51,494 bases of DNA from Seonamhaeicola sediminis (GTDB lineage: Bacteria > Bacteroidota > Bacteroidia > Flavobacteriales > Flavobacteriaceae), in the NCBI RefSeq assembly GCF_004358095.2, contig NZ_SMZJ02000013.1, positions 1 through 51,494 of the forward strand, in the 5' to 3' direction. Shown piece after piece: positions 1 through 7,605 of the stretch. Each line of letters opens with the position of its first letter. Position 1 is the first letter of the stretch. Both the position numbers and the translations under genes were made by a program. Below the pieces are notes generated by a model, which worked only from the letters and a program-made list of their open reading frames with translations, made no database searches and was not told where the DNA came from.

Positions 1-126
1 ATATTTTTCTGAAGCATGATTGACAGATATCTGTCCATTCTGGACTTGATCGATGATCAAAAGCTTTAAGTCGAAACCTACTTTTTTGTAGGAAGTTTTT
101 CGGCAGGGTTGTTTTTTGTCTTTCAT
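1..126 (-). CDS. IS3-family transposase OrfA, N-terminal fragment
   Basis: An open frame of 42 codons runs from an ATG at 126 to the window edge. The basic N-terminus is followed by a segment with residues GFDLKLLIIDQVQNGQIS, then NHASEKY. This fits the first part of the helix-turn-helix DNA-binding domain of IS3-family OrfA proteins, where a basic head precedes an LxxxI..V..G..S..A...Y pattern. The gene is incomplete because the window ends; nothing suggests decay in the visible part. Family assignment rests on pattern recognition of a short fragment. Confidence 0.65.
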   Translation of the reverse strand, partial: MKDKKQPCRKTSYKKVGFDLKLLIIDQVQNGQISVNHASEKY

Positions 127-178
127 TAGGTATAGTGCTAAAAGGTTTAATTTTTAGTCAACCTATTTCAGGAAAGTA
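1..178 (-). mobile_element. IS3-family insertion sequence, 5-prime end (cut by window edge)
   Basis: The left edge holds the start of an insertion sequence read on the minus strand. An orfA-like reading frame begins at 126. A terminal inverted-repeat-like sequence lies at about 156-178 (minus strand TCCTGAAATAGGTTGAC). The right end of the window carries the matching motif with one internal difference (TCCTAAAATAGGTTGAC) beside an orfB C-terminus, so the two motifs behave as the two ends of one IS type. The outermost base of the repeat and any target duplication cannot be fixed here. Confidence 0.75.
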
Positions 179-194
179 CGATTTCTCAAATTAC

Positions 195-325
195 ACACAA
201 CGGTCTCGGCTATGATTTCGTTGTGGAATCAGCCGCAGGATTATTCCGCTGTGAAATCAGCCATTGATTAATACTTATTTTTTGGTGTGGTACTAAACCA
301 CAATGAATTATAGCCATTGTTAGCC
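195..325 (-). repeat. attC-like imperfect palindrome downstream of the DUF6090 gene
   Basis: Read on the minus strand, this starts with GGCTAAC (325-319), then GGCTAT (315-310). After a long loop it has ATAGCC (213-208) and GTTGTGT (201-195). The inner boxes are exact inverted repeats and the outer ones share AAC/GTT. The GGCTAAC box is the exact complement of GTTAGCC, which stands just before the neighbouring gene at 1125-1119. That relation between a cassette start and its 3-prime recombination site is what integron attC sites show. Spacers are unequal (3 and 6 nt) and no integrase is in the window. Confidence 0.4.
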
Positions 326-333
326 TTTCGTTT

Positions 334-1095
334 TTATTTATTCAATTCAGATTCAATAAGCTTTATCGTCTCTTCCATATCTCTTTTTATCGGTTCATAA
401 CAAAAGTAATTAGCACCTACTGATGTGTTTTGAAAAAAGAACAAGCCATTAAAAAACCTTAATGATGTAAAGAGTTCTTTATTGTTTCTTTTTTCAAAGA
501 TTGATTCCCAATTAAATTCCCATCCCATACTTGATAAGTACCGTTTCAGATTTCCCTGATTCCTAAAATGCTCCATTATTTCGAGCCTGGAAATATTTAT
601 TTCATTTTCTTGATGCCTAATTTCATCTAAAGAGCTTTCAAATGTGGAAAACTTTCTCTTTAATATCTCATTTTGTATTAATTTTAAATTGCCAGAACTA
701 ATAATTTCTGTATGTACTCCTTTGCTCGGTTTGTAGTTTACTTCATCTGAAAATGTATTAAAGAAATATTTCATTACAGTTTTTTCAGAAATTGTATCCA
801 GAACATTTTGTTGAAATACTTCAATCAATTTATTTGAACTTGCGATTATTCGATAGTTTAGGTCAATAGTTTCGTTCAACTTAGTTAAATTGATTTCGTA
901 TTCTGCTTTGAGTGCTTTCAGATAAGTTCTTTCAATCGACCTTTCATGTTTATAGATATTTTGATTATTGATTTGCAGTGCAATTAATATTCCAATTACA
1001 ACAAGAACGATTTCACCAACAGCATAAAGTAAATATTTACTGAATTTACTTTCAGATAGTAATTTTTGTCGAATTTTTCGAAAGAATTTTATCAT
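334..1095 (-). CDS. DUF6090 family membrane protein
   Basis: A 253-residue protein. A short basic head (FFRKIRQKLL) precedes one strong hydrophobic segment at about residues 23-41 (LLYAVGEIVLVVIGILIAL), followed by QINN. This N-terminal signature is typical of the DUF6090 family, which is widespread in Bacteroidetes and has no assigned function. The remainder is a mainly helical, charged soluble domain, so the protein is probably anchored once in the inner membrane. It stands alone between GTTAGCC motifs (1119-1125 and 319-325) and beside an attC-like palindrome, so it may be a gene cassette. Function unknown. Confidence 0.8.
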   Translation of the reverse strand: MIKFFRKIRQKLLSESKFSKYLLYAVGEIVLVVIGILIALQINNQNIYKHERSIERTYLKALKAEYEINLTKLNETIDLNYRIIASSNKLIEVFQQNVLDTISEKTVMKYFFNTFSDEVNYKPSKGVHTEIISSGNLKLIQNEILKRKFSTFESSLDEIRHQENEINISRLEIMEHFRNQGNLKRYLSSMGWEFNWESIFEKRNNKELFTSLRFFNGLFFFQNTSVGANYFCYEPIKRDMEETIKLIESELNK

Positions 1096-1127
1096 TGGCT
1101 TTGCTTTGTTCTAATGAAGGCTAACTC

Positions 1128-1215
1128 GTTATATACTAACCAAATGTTGGTTTATCAGGGTGTATTTTCACGGATAAACAAATGTTTGCATTTGGTTTAT
1201 TAAGGCTAATATAAC
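1128..1215. repeat. Long imperfect inverted repeat
   Basis: Outer arms GTTATAT (1128-1134) and ATATAAC (1209-1215) enclose AACCAAATG (1138-1146) and CATTTGGTT (1190-1198). A further nested pairing (TTTATC...GATAAA) lies inside. The whole could fold as one long, bulged cruciform or RNA hairpin. The box order (GTT first, AAC last) is the reverse of an attC site, so it is not listed as one. The rest of 1216-1376 shows no gene. Confidence 0.5.
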
Positions 1216-1293
1216 ATTTTTTGTAATTAAATTCGTATTTAAATATTTTATATGGTGATGGGTTTTGGTGGTGGGTTTTTGCATAAAAATGTA

Positions 1294-1301
1294 TACATTT
1301 G
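1294..1301 (+). promoter_or_regulatory. Promoter -7 box for tRNA-Ala
   Basis: TACATTTG matches the Bacteroidetes -7 consensus TAnnTTTG and lies about 75 bp before the tRNA. No good -33 TTTG at the usual distance is visible, so this is a half-supported promoter. Confidence 0.4.
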
Positions 1302-1376
1302 CATCCAAATGCAGCATGGCCTAAAGTATTCTTAAATGGCTGTAAGGCGTTGTAAACACTGTGTATAAAGACAAAA

Positions 1377-1450
1377 GGGGATGTAGCTCAGTTGGCTAGA
1401 GCGCTTGACTGGCAGTCAAGAGGTCGTCGGTTCGAGCCCGATCTTCTCCA
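1377..1450 (+). tRNA. tRNA-Ala (anticodon GGC)
   Basis: A full cloverleaf can be drawn: acceptor GGGGATG/CTTCTCC, D-stem GCTC/GAGC, anticodon stem CTTGA/TCAAG with loop CTGGCAG (anticodon GGC), T-stem GTCGG/CCGAT with loop TTCGAGC, and discriminator A. The G3-U70 wobble, the main alanine identity element, is present. Position 6-67 is a U-U mismatch in the acceptor stem. CCA is not encoded. It decodes GCC and GCU codons. Confidence 0.95.
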
Positions 1451-1453
1451 CAT

Positions 1454-1498
1454 AAAAAAGCTTTCCTTCAATAAATAATTGTAACGGAAAGCTTTTTT
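1454..1498. terminator. Bidirectional intrinsic terminator (tRNA-Ala / glyS)
   Basis: Arms of 13 nt (1454-1466 and 1486-1498) pair perfectly around GCTTTCC/GGAAAGC, with A- and T-tracts on the outside. It can end the tRNA transcript on the plus strand and glyS on the minus strand. Confidence 0.85.
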
Positions 1499-1542
1499 AT
1501 TTGATTGTGTTACCTCAATTAAAAATAAAAGGCAGGAATTTA

Positions 1543-3084
1543 TTACATCTTCATTAACCAGGAACGCACATCTACTTCTTTTTTGATAATCTCTCTTAAA
1601 TCATCAATATTAACTCGCTCTTGCTCCATAGTATCTCTATAGCGAATAGTAACTGTATTATCTTGTAAAGTATCATGATCTACAGTTATACAGAATGGTG
1701 TACCATTAGCATCCTGTCTTCTGTAACGTCTACCCACCGCATCCTTTTCATCATAAATCACATTAAAATCCCATTTCAATTCATCAACTATCTTTCTGGC
1801 TATTTCAGGTAATCCATCCTTTTTTACCAATGGTAATATAGCTGCCTTGACCGGAGCCAATACACTTGGTAATTTTAACACCGTCCTTGTAGTACCATTT
1901 TCTAATGCTTCTTCTTGTAATGAATTAGAGAACACAGCCAAAAACATTCTATCTAAACCAATTGATGTCTCTAGTACATAAGGCACATAACTTTTGTTTT
2001 CTTCAGGATCAAAATATTGCAGCTTTTTACCTGAGTATTTTTCGTGCTGGCTTAAATCGAAATCGGTTCTGGAATGAATCCCTTCTAGTTCTTTAAAACC
2101 GAATGGAAATTTAAACTCGATATCGGCTGCCGCATCTGCATAATGTGCTAATTTTTCATGATCATGGAAACGGTATAAATCTTCACCCATGCCTAATGAC
2201 AAATGCCATTTTAATCGGGTTTCTTTCCAGTGTTCATACCATTCTTTTTGAGTACCTGGTTTAATAAAAAACTGCATTTCCATTTGTTCAAACTCACGCA
2301 TTCTAAATATAAATTGTCTTGCAACAATTTCATTTCTAAAAGCTTTACCTGTTTGGGCAATCCCGAAAGGTATTTTTAATCGGCTTGTTTTTTGAACGTT
2401 TAAGAAGTTAACAAAAATACCTTGAGCGGTTTCCGGCCGTAAGTACAAGTCCATAGCACTATCGGCCGAAGCACCTAGTTTGGTATCGAACATTAAGTTG
2501 AATTGCTTTACGTCTGTCCAGTTTTTAGAACCAGTTAATGGGTCTGCAATTTCTAATTCTTCAATAAGAGCTTTAACATCGGCTAAATCTTCGTTCTCTA
2601 ATGATTTTCCCATACGCGATAAGGTCTCGTCAATTTTCTTTTGATACCCTAAAACGCGTCCGTTAGTTGATATAAATTCCTCTTTATTGAAAGCATCCCC
2701 AAAGCGTTTCTCTGCCTTAGCTACTTCTTTATCTATTTTAGCTTCTATTTTAGCACAATAGTCTTCAATTAAAACATCTGCTCTATAACGCTTCTTAGAA
2801 TCTTTATTATCAATTAAAGGATCGTTAAAAGCATCTACATGTCCGGACGCCTTCCAAGTGGTTGGGTGCATAAAAATAGCAGCATCAATACCTACTATAT
2901 TTTCATGCATTTGCACCATGGCTTTCCACCAATAGTCACGTATATTTTTCTTTAACTCTGCGCCATTTTGCGCATAGTCATAAACTGCACTTAAACCATC
3001 ATAAATTTCGCTACTTTGAAACACATATCCGTATTCCTTTGCATGCGAAATAACCTTCTTGAATTTATCGTCTTGATTTGCCAT
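1543..3084 (-). CDS. glyS: Glycine--tRNA ligase (single-chain class II type)
   Basis: A 513-residue enzyme that charges tRNA-Gly with glycine in the cytoplasm. It is the homodimeric, eukaryote/archaea-like form rather than the alpha2-beta2 form. Visible signatures: LRPETAQG at 215-222, class II motif 2 FRNE at 249-252, motif 3 GLDR at 376-379, and a C-terminal anticodon-binding domain from about 405 to 513 with VGRRYRRQD near 450-458. Length is normal. It is a single gene, divergent from comF, ending in the shared terminator with the tRNA gene. Confidence 0.97.
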   Translation of the reverse strand: MANQDDKFKKVISHAKEYGYVFQSSEIYDGLSAVYDYAQNGAELKKNIRDYWWKAMVQMHENIVGIDAAIFMHPTTWKASGHVDAFNDPLIDNKDSKKRYRADVLIEDYCAKIEAKIDKEVAKAEKRFGDAFNKEEFISTNGRVLGYQKKIDETLSRMGKSLENEDLADVKALIEELEIADPLTGSKNWTDVKQFNLMFDTKLGASADSAMDLYLRPETAQGIFVNFLNVQKTSRLKIPFGIAQTGKAFRNEIVARQFIFRMREFEQMEMQFFIKPGTQKEWYEHWKETRLKWHLSLGMGEDLYRFHDHEKLAHYADAAADIEFKFPFGFKELEGIHSRTDFDLSQHEKYSGKKLQYFDPEENKSYVPYVLETSIGLDRMFLAVFSNSLQEEALENGTTRTVLKLPSVLAPVKAAILPLVKKDGLPEIARKIVDELKWDFNVIYDEKDAVGRRYRRQDANGTPFCITVDHDTLQDNTVTIRYRDTMEQERVNIDDLREIIKKEVDVRSWLMKM

Positions 3085-3190
3085 AGGTGCAAAAATATAA
3101 AACCCCCTGAAACTAAAAGCTGTATGCTATAAAAATTAAATCAAAATTCATATATTTTCATCTAAGTTTACCTTATCTATAATATCAAAT

Positions 3191-3871
3191 ATGTTCAAAC
3201 CCTTAATAAATCTATTTTTCCCAAAAGTATGCTATGCTTGTCTGAATTTATTAAATGACAATGAGGATACTATTTGCGTTAGTTGTAGACATGATTTACC
3301 AGTAACCAATTTTCATTTTGATAATGACCAGAGTATAATAAAAGTACTTTACGGACGTGCCAATATTGAACAAGGAACTGCTCTTTTTAGGTTTGAAAAG
3401 CAGGGGCTAGTACAAAAACTAATTCACGGTTTAAAATATAAGGGTTATGAGCATATAGGCTTTACTCTTGGAAACTGGCTTGGAGGTGAATTGAGAAACA
3501 TTGCAACTTATCAAAATATTGATGTGGTTATTCCTGTGCCTCTACATAAAAATAAATTACGCAAGCGCGGGTACAATCAAGTGGCTAAATTTGGCAAACA
3601 AATTGCGTTAGCTTTAAATGCAGACTATCTAGATAACGTTTTGGTTAAAATTACTAACACCAAATCTCAAACAAAAAAAACAAGATTAGCACGTTGGAAA
3701 GAAAGCAATGAACTCTTTGCTCTAAAAAACCTAGATATAATAGAAAACAAACACATTTTATTGGTTGATGATATAATAACAACAGGCGCAACCATGGAGG
3801 CTTGTGCATTGGTGCTAAACCAAGCAAATAACATTAAAATAAGTGTTGCTACTATGGCAATAGTGCCTTAA
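3191..3871 (+). CDS. comF: ComF family protein (phosphoribosyltransferase-like)
   Basis: A 226-residue cytoplasmic protein of the ComF/GntX family. The N-terminus has two zinc-finger-like Cys pairs (C14/C17 and C29/C32). The C-terminus carries the PRPP-binding loop of type I phosphoribosyltransferases, visible as LLVDDIITTGAT near 190-201. Homologues take part in uptake of transforming DNA in naturally competent bacteria, but many ComF genes occur where competence is unknown, so the role here is open. It is 50 bp upstream of the Ig-like lipoprotein gene on the same strand and probably co-transcribed. Confidence 0.9.
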   Translation: MFKPLINLFFPKVCYACLNLLNDNEDTICVSCRHDLPVTNFHFDNDQSIIKVLYGRANIEQGTALFRFEKQGLVQKLIHGLKYKGYEHIGFTLGNWLGGELRNIATYQNIDVVIPVPLHKNKLRKRGYNQVAKFGKQIALALNADYLDNVLVKITNTKSQTKKTRLARWKESNELFALKNLDIIENKHILLVDDIITTGATMEACALVLNQANNIKISVATMAIVP

Positions 3872-3925
3872 ATTGCTCGTTATATTTCTAAATTTATGTA
3901 GGTTTGTGCAAAACTAAAATTGGTA

Positions 3926-5545
3926 ATGGCTAAAAAGCTTTCAAAATCTATTTCAATACTTTTTTTATGTCTTGCATTTATTAATTGTGCAAACAAAGGT
4001 ACTCCTGAAGGTGGACCAAAAGATGAAGATCCACCAGAAATTGTTAAAGAATTTCCAGAGAATTATTCCACTAATTTTAATGCTAAAGAAATTGAGATAA
4101 ATTTTAACGAGTTTATAAAAATAAAAGACCTTCAAAAGCAGCTCATTATTTCTCCTCCTATGGAATACCAACCCGAAGTAAAGCCTGTAAGCGGAGCCAG
4201 TAAAAAGATTACCATTAAAATCATAGATACACTCCAACCAAACACAACTTACGCCTTTAATTTTGGGAATAGTATTACAGATAATAACGAAGGAAACCCA
4301 TACCCATATTACAGGTATGTGTTTTCTACTGGGAGTTACATAGATTCTTTAACCGTAAAAGGAAATATTATAGACGCATACAACAAAAAACCTGAAACCT
4401 TTGTTAACGTGGCTTTGTATGAAGTAGATTCTACTTTTACAGATTCTGTAGTTTATAAAAAAGTTCCAAAATATATCACCAATACACTGGACAGTTTAAC
4501 AACGTTTTCTATTGAAAACATAAAAGCTGGCAAGTATATGCTTATGGCTTTAAAAGATAACAATGGAGACAATAAATTTCAGCAAAAAACCGATCAAATA
4601 GCTTTTCATAAAGCGTTTATTACTGTTCCAACAGATTCGCTCTATACCTTAAAATTATTCCGAGAAGAGTTAGATTTCAAAGCGGTTAAACCTAAAATGG
4701 AATCGGGCGAAAAAATAACTTTTGGTTATGAAGGTGATTATAAAAATATGAAAATAGATGTTCTATCTGAAGTACCCGAAGATTTCGCCTACCGAATTAT
4801 AAAAAATGAAACTACTGATACATTATATTATTGGTACAAGCCGAAGTTGGAAGTTGATTCATTAATTTTCAAAATATCAAATATTGGTTACGAAAAAGAA
4901 TATACGGCTCGCATTAGACCTCAAGAAAGAGATTCATTGACTTTTAAAGCTATTAATTCTGGAAATATTGGGCTTCTAGAGTCGTTTAAAATAACAGCAT
5001 CCACCCCAATAGTTTCGTTAGATACATCAAAGGTTACCCTAATGGATAGAGATTCTGCCAATGTTGAATTTAAAACTAAATTTGATACCATAAACAACAC
5101 TTATGTTTTCGACTTTAAAAAAAGCTATGAAAACAAGTATGATTTTAACATAAAACCTGAAGCTTTTACTGACTTTTATGAGACTGTAAATACAGACACC
5201 CTTCAGTATTCTGTGAGGACTAAAAAAGAAGCTGATTATGGTTTTGCGCGTTTAACCCTAGTTGGAGCCAAGTACCCAGTAATTATCCAGTTAACAGACA
5301 GTAAAGGAGCGGTTAAATATGAAAAATATTCTTCTCAGCCAGAACAAATAGATTTTCTAGATTTAACCCCTGGTAAGTATGATATTAGAGTAATTCATGA
5401 CGCCAATGGTAATAAAAAGTATGATACTGGAAATTATCTAAAGAAAATACAGCCCGAAAACGTTAGCCATTTTATTTTTGATAATGACGAGCAAGTACGC
5501 GCTAATTGGGGACTTATTCAAACGCTTAACTTTCTTTCAGAGTAA
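3926..5545 (+). CDS. Ig-like domain lipoprotein (SbsA Ig-like / Big_5 type)
   Basis: About 539 residues from the ATG at 3926; a TTG two codons earlier is possible but less likely. A signal peptide ends in a lipobox with Cys (FINC), followed by ANKGTPEGGPKDEDPP, a head found in many Bacteroidetes lipoproteins of this type. The first domain (about 38-115) looks like a bacterial Ig-like domain (SbsA Ig-like). The rest is beta-rich, with a late repeat-like motif (KYDIRVIHDANGNKKYDTG) echoing an earlier KYMLMALKDNNGDNKF. Probably an envelope lipoprotein; no known function. Its last 20 nt overlap the 3-prime end of the convergent omega-amidase gene. Confidence 0.85.
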   Translation: MAKKLSKSISILFLCLAFINCANKGTPEGGPKDEDPPEIVKEFPENYSTNFNAKEIEINFNEFIKIKDLQKQLIISPPMEYQPEVKPVSGASKKITIKIIDTLQPNTTYAFNFGNSITDNNEGNPYPYYRYVFSTGSYIDSLTVKGNIIDAYNKKPETFVNVALYEVDSTFTDSVVYKKVPKYITNTLDSLTTFSIENIKAGKYMLMALKDNNGDNKFQQKTDQIAFHKAFITVPTDSLYTLKLFREELDFKAVKPKMESGEKITFGYEGDYKNMKIDVLSEVPEDFAYRIIKNETTDTLYYWYKPKLEVDSLIFKISNIGYEKEYTARIRPQERDSLTFKAINSGNIGLLESFKITASTPIVSLDTSKVTLMDRDSANVEFKTKFDTINNTYVFDFKKSYENKYDFNIKPEAFTDFYETVNTDTLQYSVRTKKEADYGFARLTLVGAKYPVIIQLTDSKGAVKYEKYSSQPEQIDFLDLTPGKYDIRVIHDANGNKKYDTGNYLKKIQPENVSHFIFDNDEQVRANWGLIQTLNFLSE

Positions 5546-6311
5546 ACTCATCTTGGTCTTCTAAAAACTTTAAAGCACTGCGGTATTTTTTTATATGTTG
5601 CTTGTGTAATATCACTGTTTCTGTTTGCTGCTTGTTTGGTTTTATTGTAGATATTTCCTGCCCTAGAACATCATAGACTGCCGAATGTCCTGAATATTCT
5701 ATGTCCATACCATCCATACCAACTCGGTTCACACCTATACAGTAACTCATGTTTTCAATGGCACGTGCTTTCAAGAGAGCATCCCAAGCAGATACCCTAG
5801 GTTTTGGCCAGTTGGCAACATAAAGTAAAATATCATAATTATCAGTGTTTCTAGCCCAAACAGGAAATCGCAAATCATAACAAACTAAAGGGCAAATCTT
5901 CCAGCCTTTATAATCAACAATAACCCTTTCTGTACCGCTAGCATACACTTTGTGTTCACCAGCTAATGTAAACGTATGCCTTTTATCATAGTAACTTATA
6001 CTACCTGATGAATCTATAAAAAACAATCTATTATAAAAATTTTGGTTTTCAGAAATCACAATACTGCCAACAACTGCCGTTTTGTATTTGAAAGCTATTT
6101 GCTTCATCCATTCAACAGTATCACCTTGCATAGTTTCAGCAACATTTTTAGCATTCATAGTGAAACCAGTAGTGAACATTTCAGGAAGTACAATTAAATC
6201 GACATTTTCTGAAATTGATTCTATTTTTTCATCAAAATTGATTCTATTTTGTTTTGGGTTCTCCCAAACCAAATCAGATTGTATTAAGGTTACCTTTAAT
6301 TGTTCTTTCAT
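5526..6311 (-). CDS. yafV: Omega-amidase YafV-type carbon-nitrogen hydrolase
   Basis: A 261-residue nitrilase-superfamily amidohydrolase. The catalytic triad is visible: Glu44 in LPEMFTTGF, Lys110 in YDKRHTF and Cys144 in CYDLRFP. YafV/Nit2 enzymes hydrolyse alpha-ketoglutaramate and related omega-amides to alpha-ketoglutarate and ammonia. The gene starts 2 nt after the stop of the methionine aminotransferase gene. This supports a joint pathway: the transaminase uses glutamine to re-aminate the keto acid of methionine, and the amidase removes the by-product. The 3-prime end overlaps the opposing lipoprotein gene by 20 nt. Confidence 0.92.
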   Translation of the reverse strand: MKEQLKVTLIQSDLVWENPKQNRINFDEKIESISENVDLIVLPEMFTTGFTMNAKNVAETMQGDTVEWMKQIAFKYKTAVVGSIVISENQNFYNRLFFIDSSGSISYYDKRHTFTLAGEHKVYASGTERVIVDYKGWKICPLVCYDLRFPVWARNTDNYDILLYVANWPKPRVSAWDALLKARAIENMSYCIGVNRVGMDGMDIEYSGHSAVYDVLGQEISTIKPNKQQTETVILHKQHIKKYRSALKFLEDQDEFTLKES

Positions 6312-6313
6312 GT

Positions 6314-7459
6314 TTAAATAGCATTTAAAATATCTGCTGCCCGCTTTAAAGTGTCATCTTTTTTAGCAAAGCAAAAACGAAGCACTTTATCATTAAAACC
6401 ATCAGCATTAAAAACTGATAAAGGTATGGAGGCTATTTGCTTTTCAATGGTCCATCGTTTTGCCAAATCCACATCGTATTCATCAGTGATTTCAGAATAA
6501 TCCAACAACTGAAAATAGGTGCCTTTGGCTGGAGTAAATTTAAATCTAGACTCTTTGATTAAATCCAAAAAGTAATCTCGTCTTTCCTGATAGAATTTTG
6601 ACAACCCCATATAATGCTCTGGATTTTGCATATAATCTGCTATCCCTTTTTGGGTAGGATGATGAATTCCAAACACACTATACTGATGCACCTTCACAAA
6701 CTCATTCATAAGATATTTAGGTGCACAACAATAGCCAATTCGCCAACCTGTATTATGAAACGTTTTGCAAAATGAAGCTACAACAAATGTTCTTAATTTT
6801 AAGTCTGGAAACAAACAGGCGCTTTGATGCCCCAATTCATCAAAAATCATATGTTCATAAACCTCATCACTCAACACAATAATATTTGTTCCTTGTGTAA
6901 GTGCTTCTAAATTCTGCATATCTTCTTTTGAGAAAACTGAACCTGTAGGGTTGTGTGGTGAATTAATGATAATCATCTTAGTTTTATCATTAATTTTAAT
7001 ATCAACGTCATTCCAATTCACCTTAAAATTATTAGAAGCTTTTAGTTGAACAGGAATTACTTTACCTCCGTTGAGTTCAACCATGGGTTGGTAACTATCA
7101 TAAGCCGGCTGAAAAATAATGACTTCATCTCCTCTATTTATAAATGTTGTAATAGTGGTAGATATGGCTTGAGTTGCTCCTGCGGTTATGGTAATTTCAT
7201 TCTCAGGATGATAGGTGGTTCCATATAGAGTGTCAAATTTTTTGGCAATGGTATCTTTTAATTCTAAAAGACCTCGCATAGGCGCATAGTGATTGTAACC
7301 CGAATTCATTGCCTTAATTACAAGATTAATCAACTTTTTATCACTTTCAAAATCTGGAAACCCTTGGGATAAATTAACGGCATTATGCTCTTTGGCCAAA
7401 GCACTCATGACCGTGAAAATGGTAGTCCCTACATGAGGTAATTTAGAATTGTACTGCAT
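6314..7459 (-). CDS. ybdL: Methionine aminotransferase (YbdL-like, PLP-dependent class I)
   Basis: A 381-residue fold-type I aminotransferase. Visible features: NLSQGFPDF near 29-37, NSPHNPTG at 166-173, and the PLP lysine at about 232 in SFCKTFHNTGWRIGY. This head and motif set matches the YbdL/glutamine transaminase K branch, which prefers methionine, glutamine and aromatic amino acids. Directly followed by an omega-amidase gene, it probably completes methionine salvage with glutamine as donor. ahcY, upstream on the same strand, belongs to the same methyl-cycle area but has its own terminator between. Confidence 0.92.
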   Translation of the reverse strand: MQYNSKLPHVGTTIFTVMSALAKEHNAVNLSQGFPDFESDKKLINLVIKAMNSGYNHYAPMRGLLELKDTIAKKFDTLYGTTYHPENEITITAGATQAISTTITTFINRGDEVIIFQPAYDSYQPMVELNGGKVIPVQLKASNNFKVNWNDVDIKINDKTKMIIINSPHNPTGSVFSKEDMQNLEALTQGTNIIVLSDEVYEHMIFDELGHQSACLFPDLKLRTFVVASFCKTFHNTGWRIGYCCAPKYLMNEFVKVHQYSVFGIHHPTQKGIADYMQNPEHYMGLSKFYQERRDYFLDLIKESRFKFTPAKGTYFQLLDYSEITDEYDVDLAKRWTIEKQIASIPLSVFNADGFNDKVLRFCFAKKDDTLKRAADILNAI

Positions 7460-7540
7460 TAAGTAAAGATAAGATTAATCTGAAACACCTAATACTTTTA
7501 ATAAATTTTGCTTGTAATAAGTAAGCCTTTTTCCGTTATA

Positions 7541-7573
7541 AAAAAATCCCAAGCAGTCTTGCTTGGGATTTTA
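7541..7573 (-). terminator. Intrinsic terminator of ahcY
   Basis: Stem AATCCCAAGC/GCTTGGGATT with a 6-nt loop and a run of T on the minus strand, 33 bp after the ahcY stop. It also has A/T tracts on the other side. Confidence 0.85.
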
Positions 7574-7605
7574 TTCAAAATTCTAAAAATCTATCAACTC
7601 TAGAT

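Noticed and set aside
1128-1215. Second attC site upstream of the DUF6090 gene
   Set aside because: The hairpin has GTT at its 5-prime side and AAC at its 3-prime side, the reverse of an attC site, and lacks clear inner boxes.
1096-1376. Protein-coding gene before tRNA-Ala
   Set aside because: No open frame of meaningful length on either strand; only the inverted repeat and a promoter-like box are visible.
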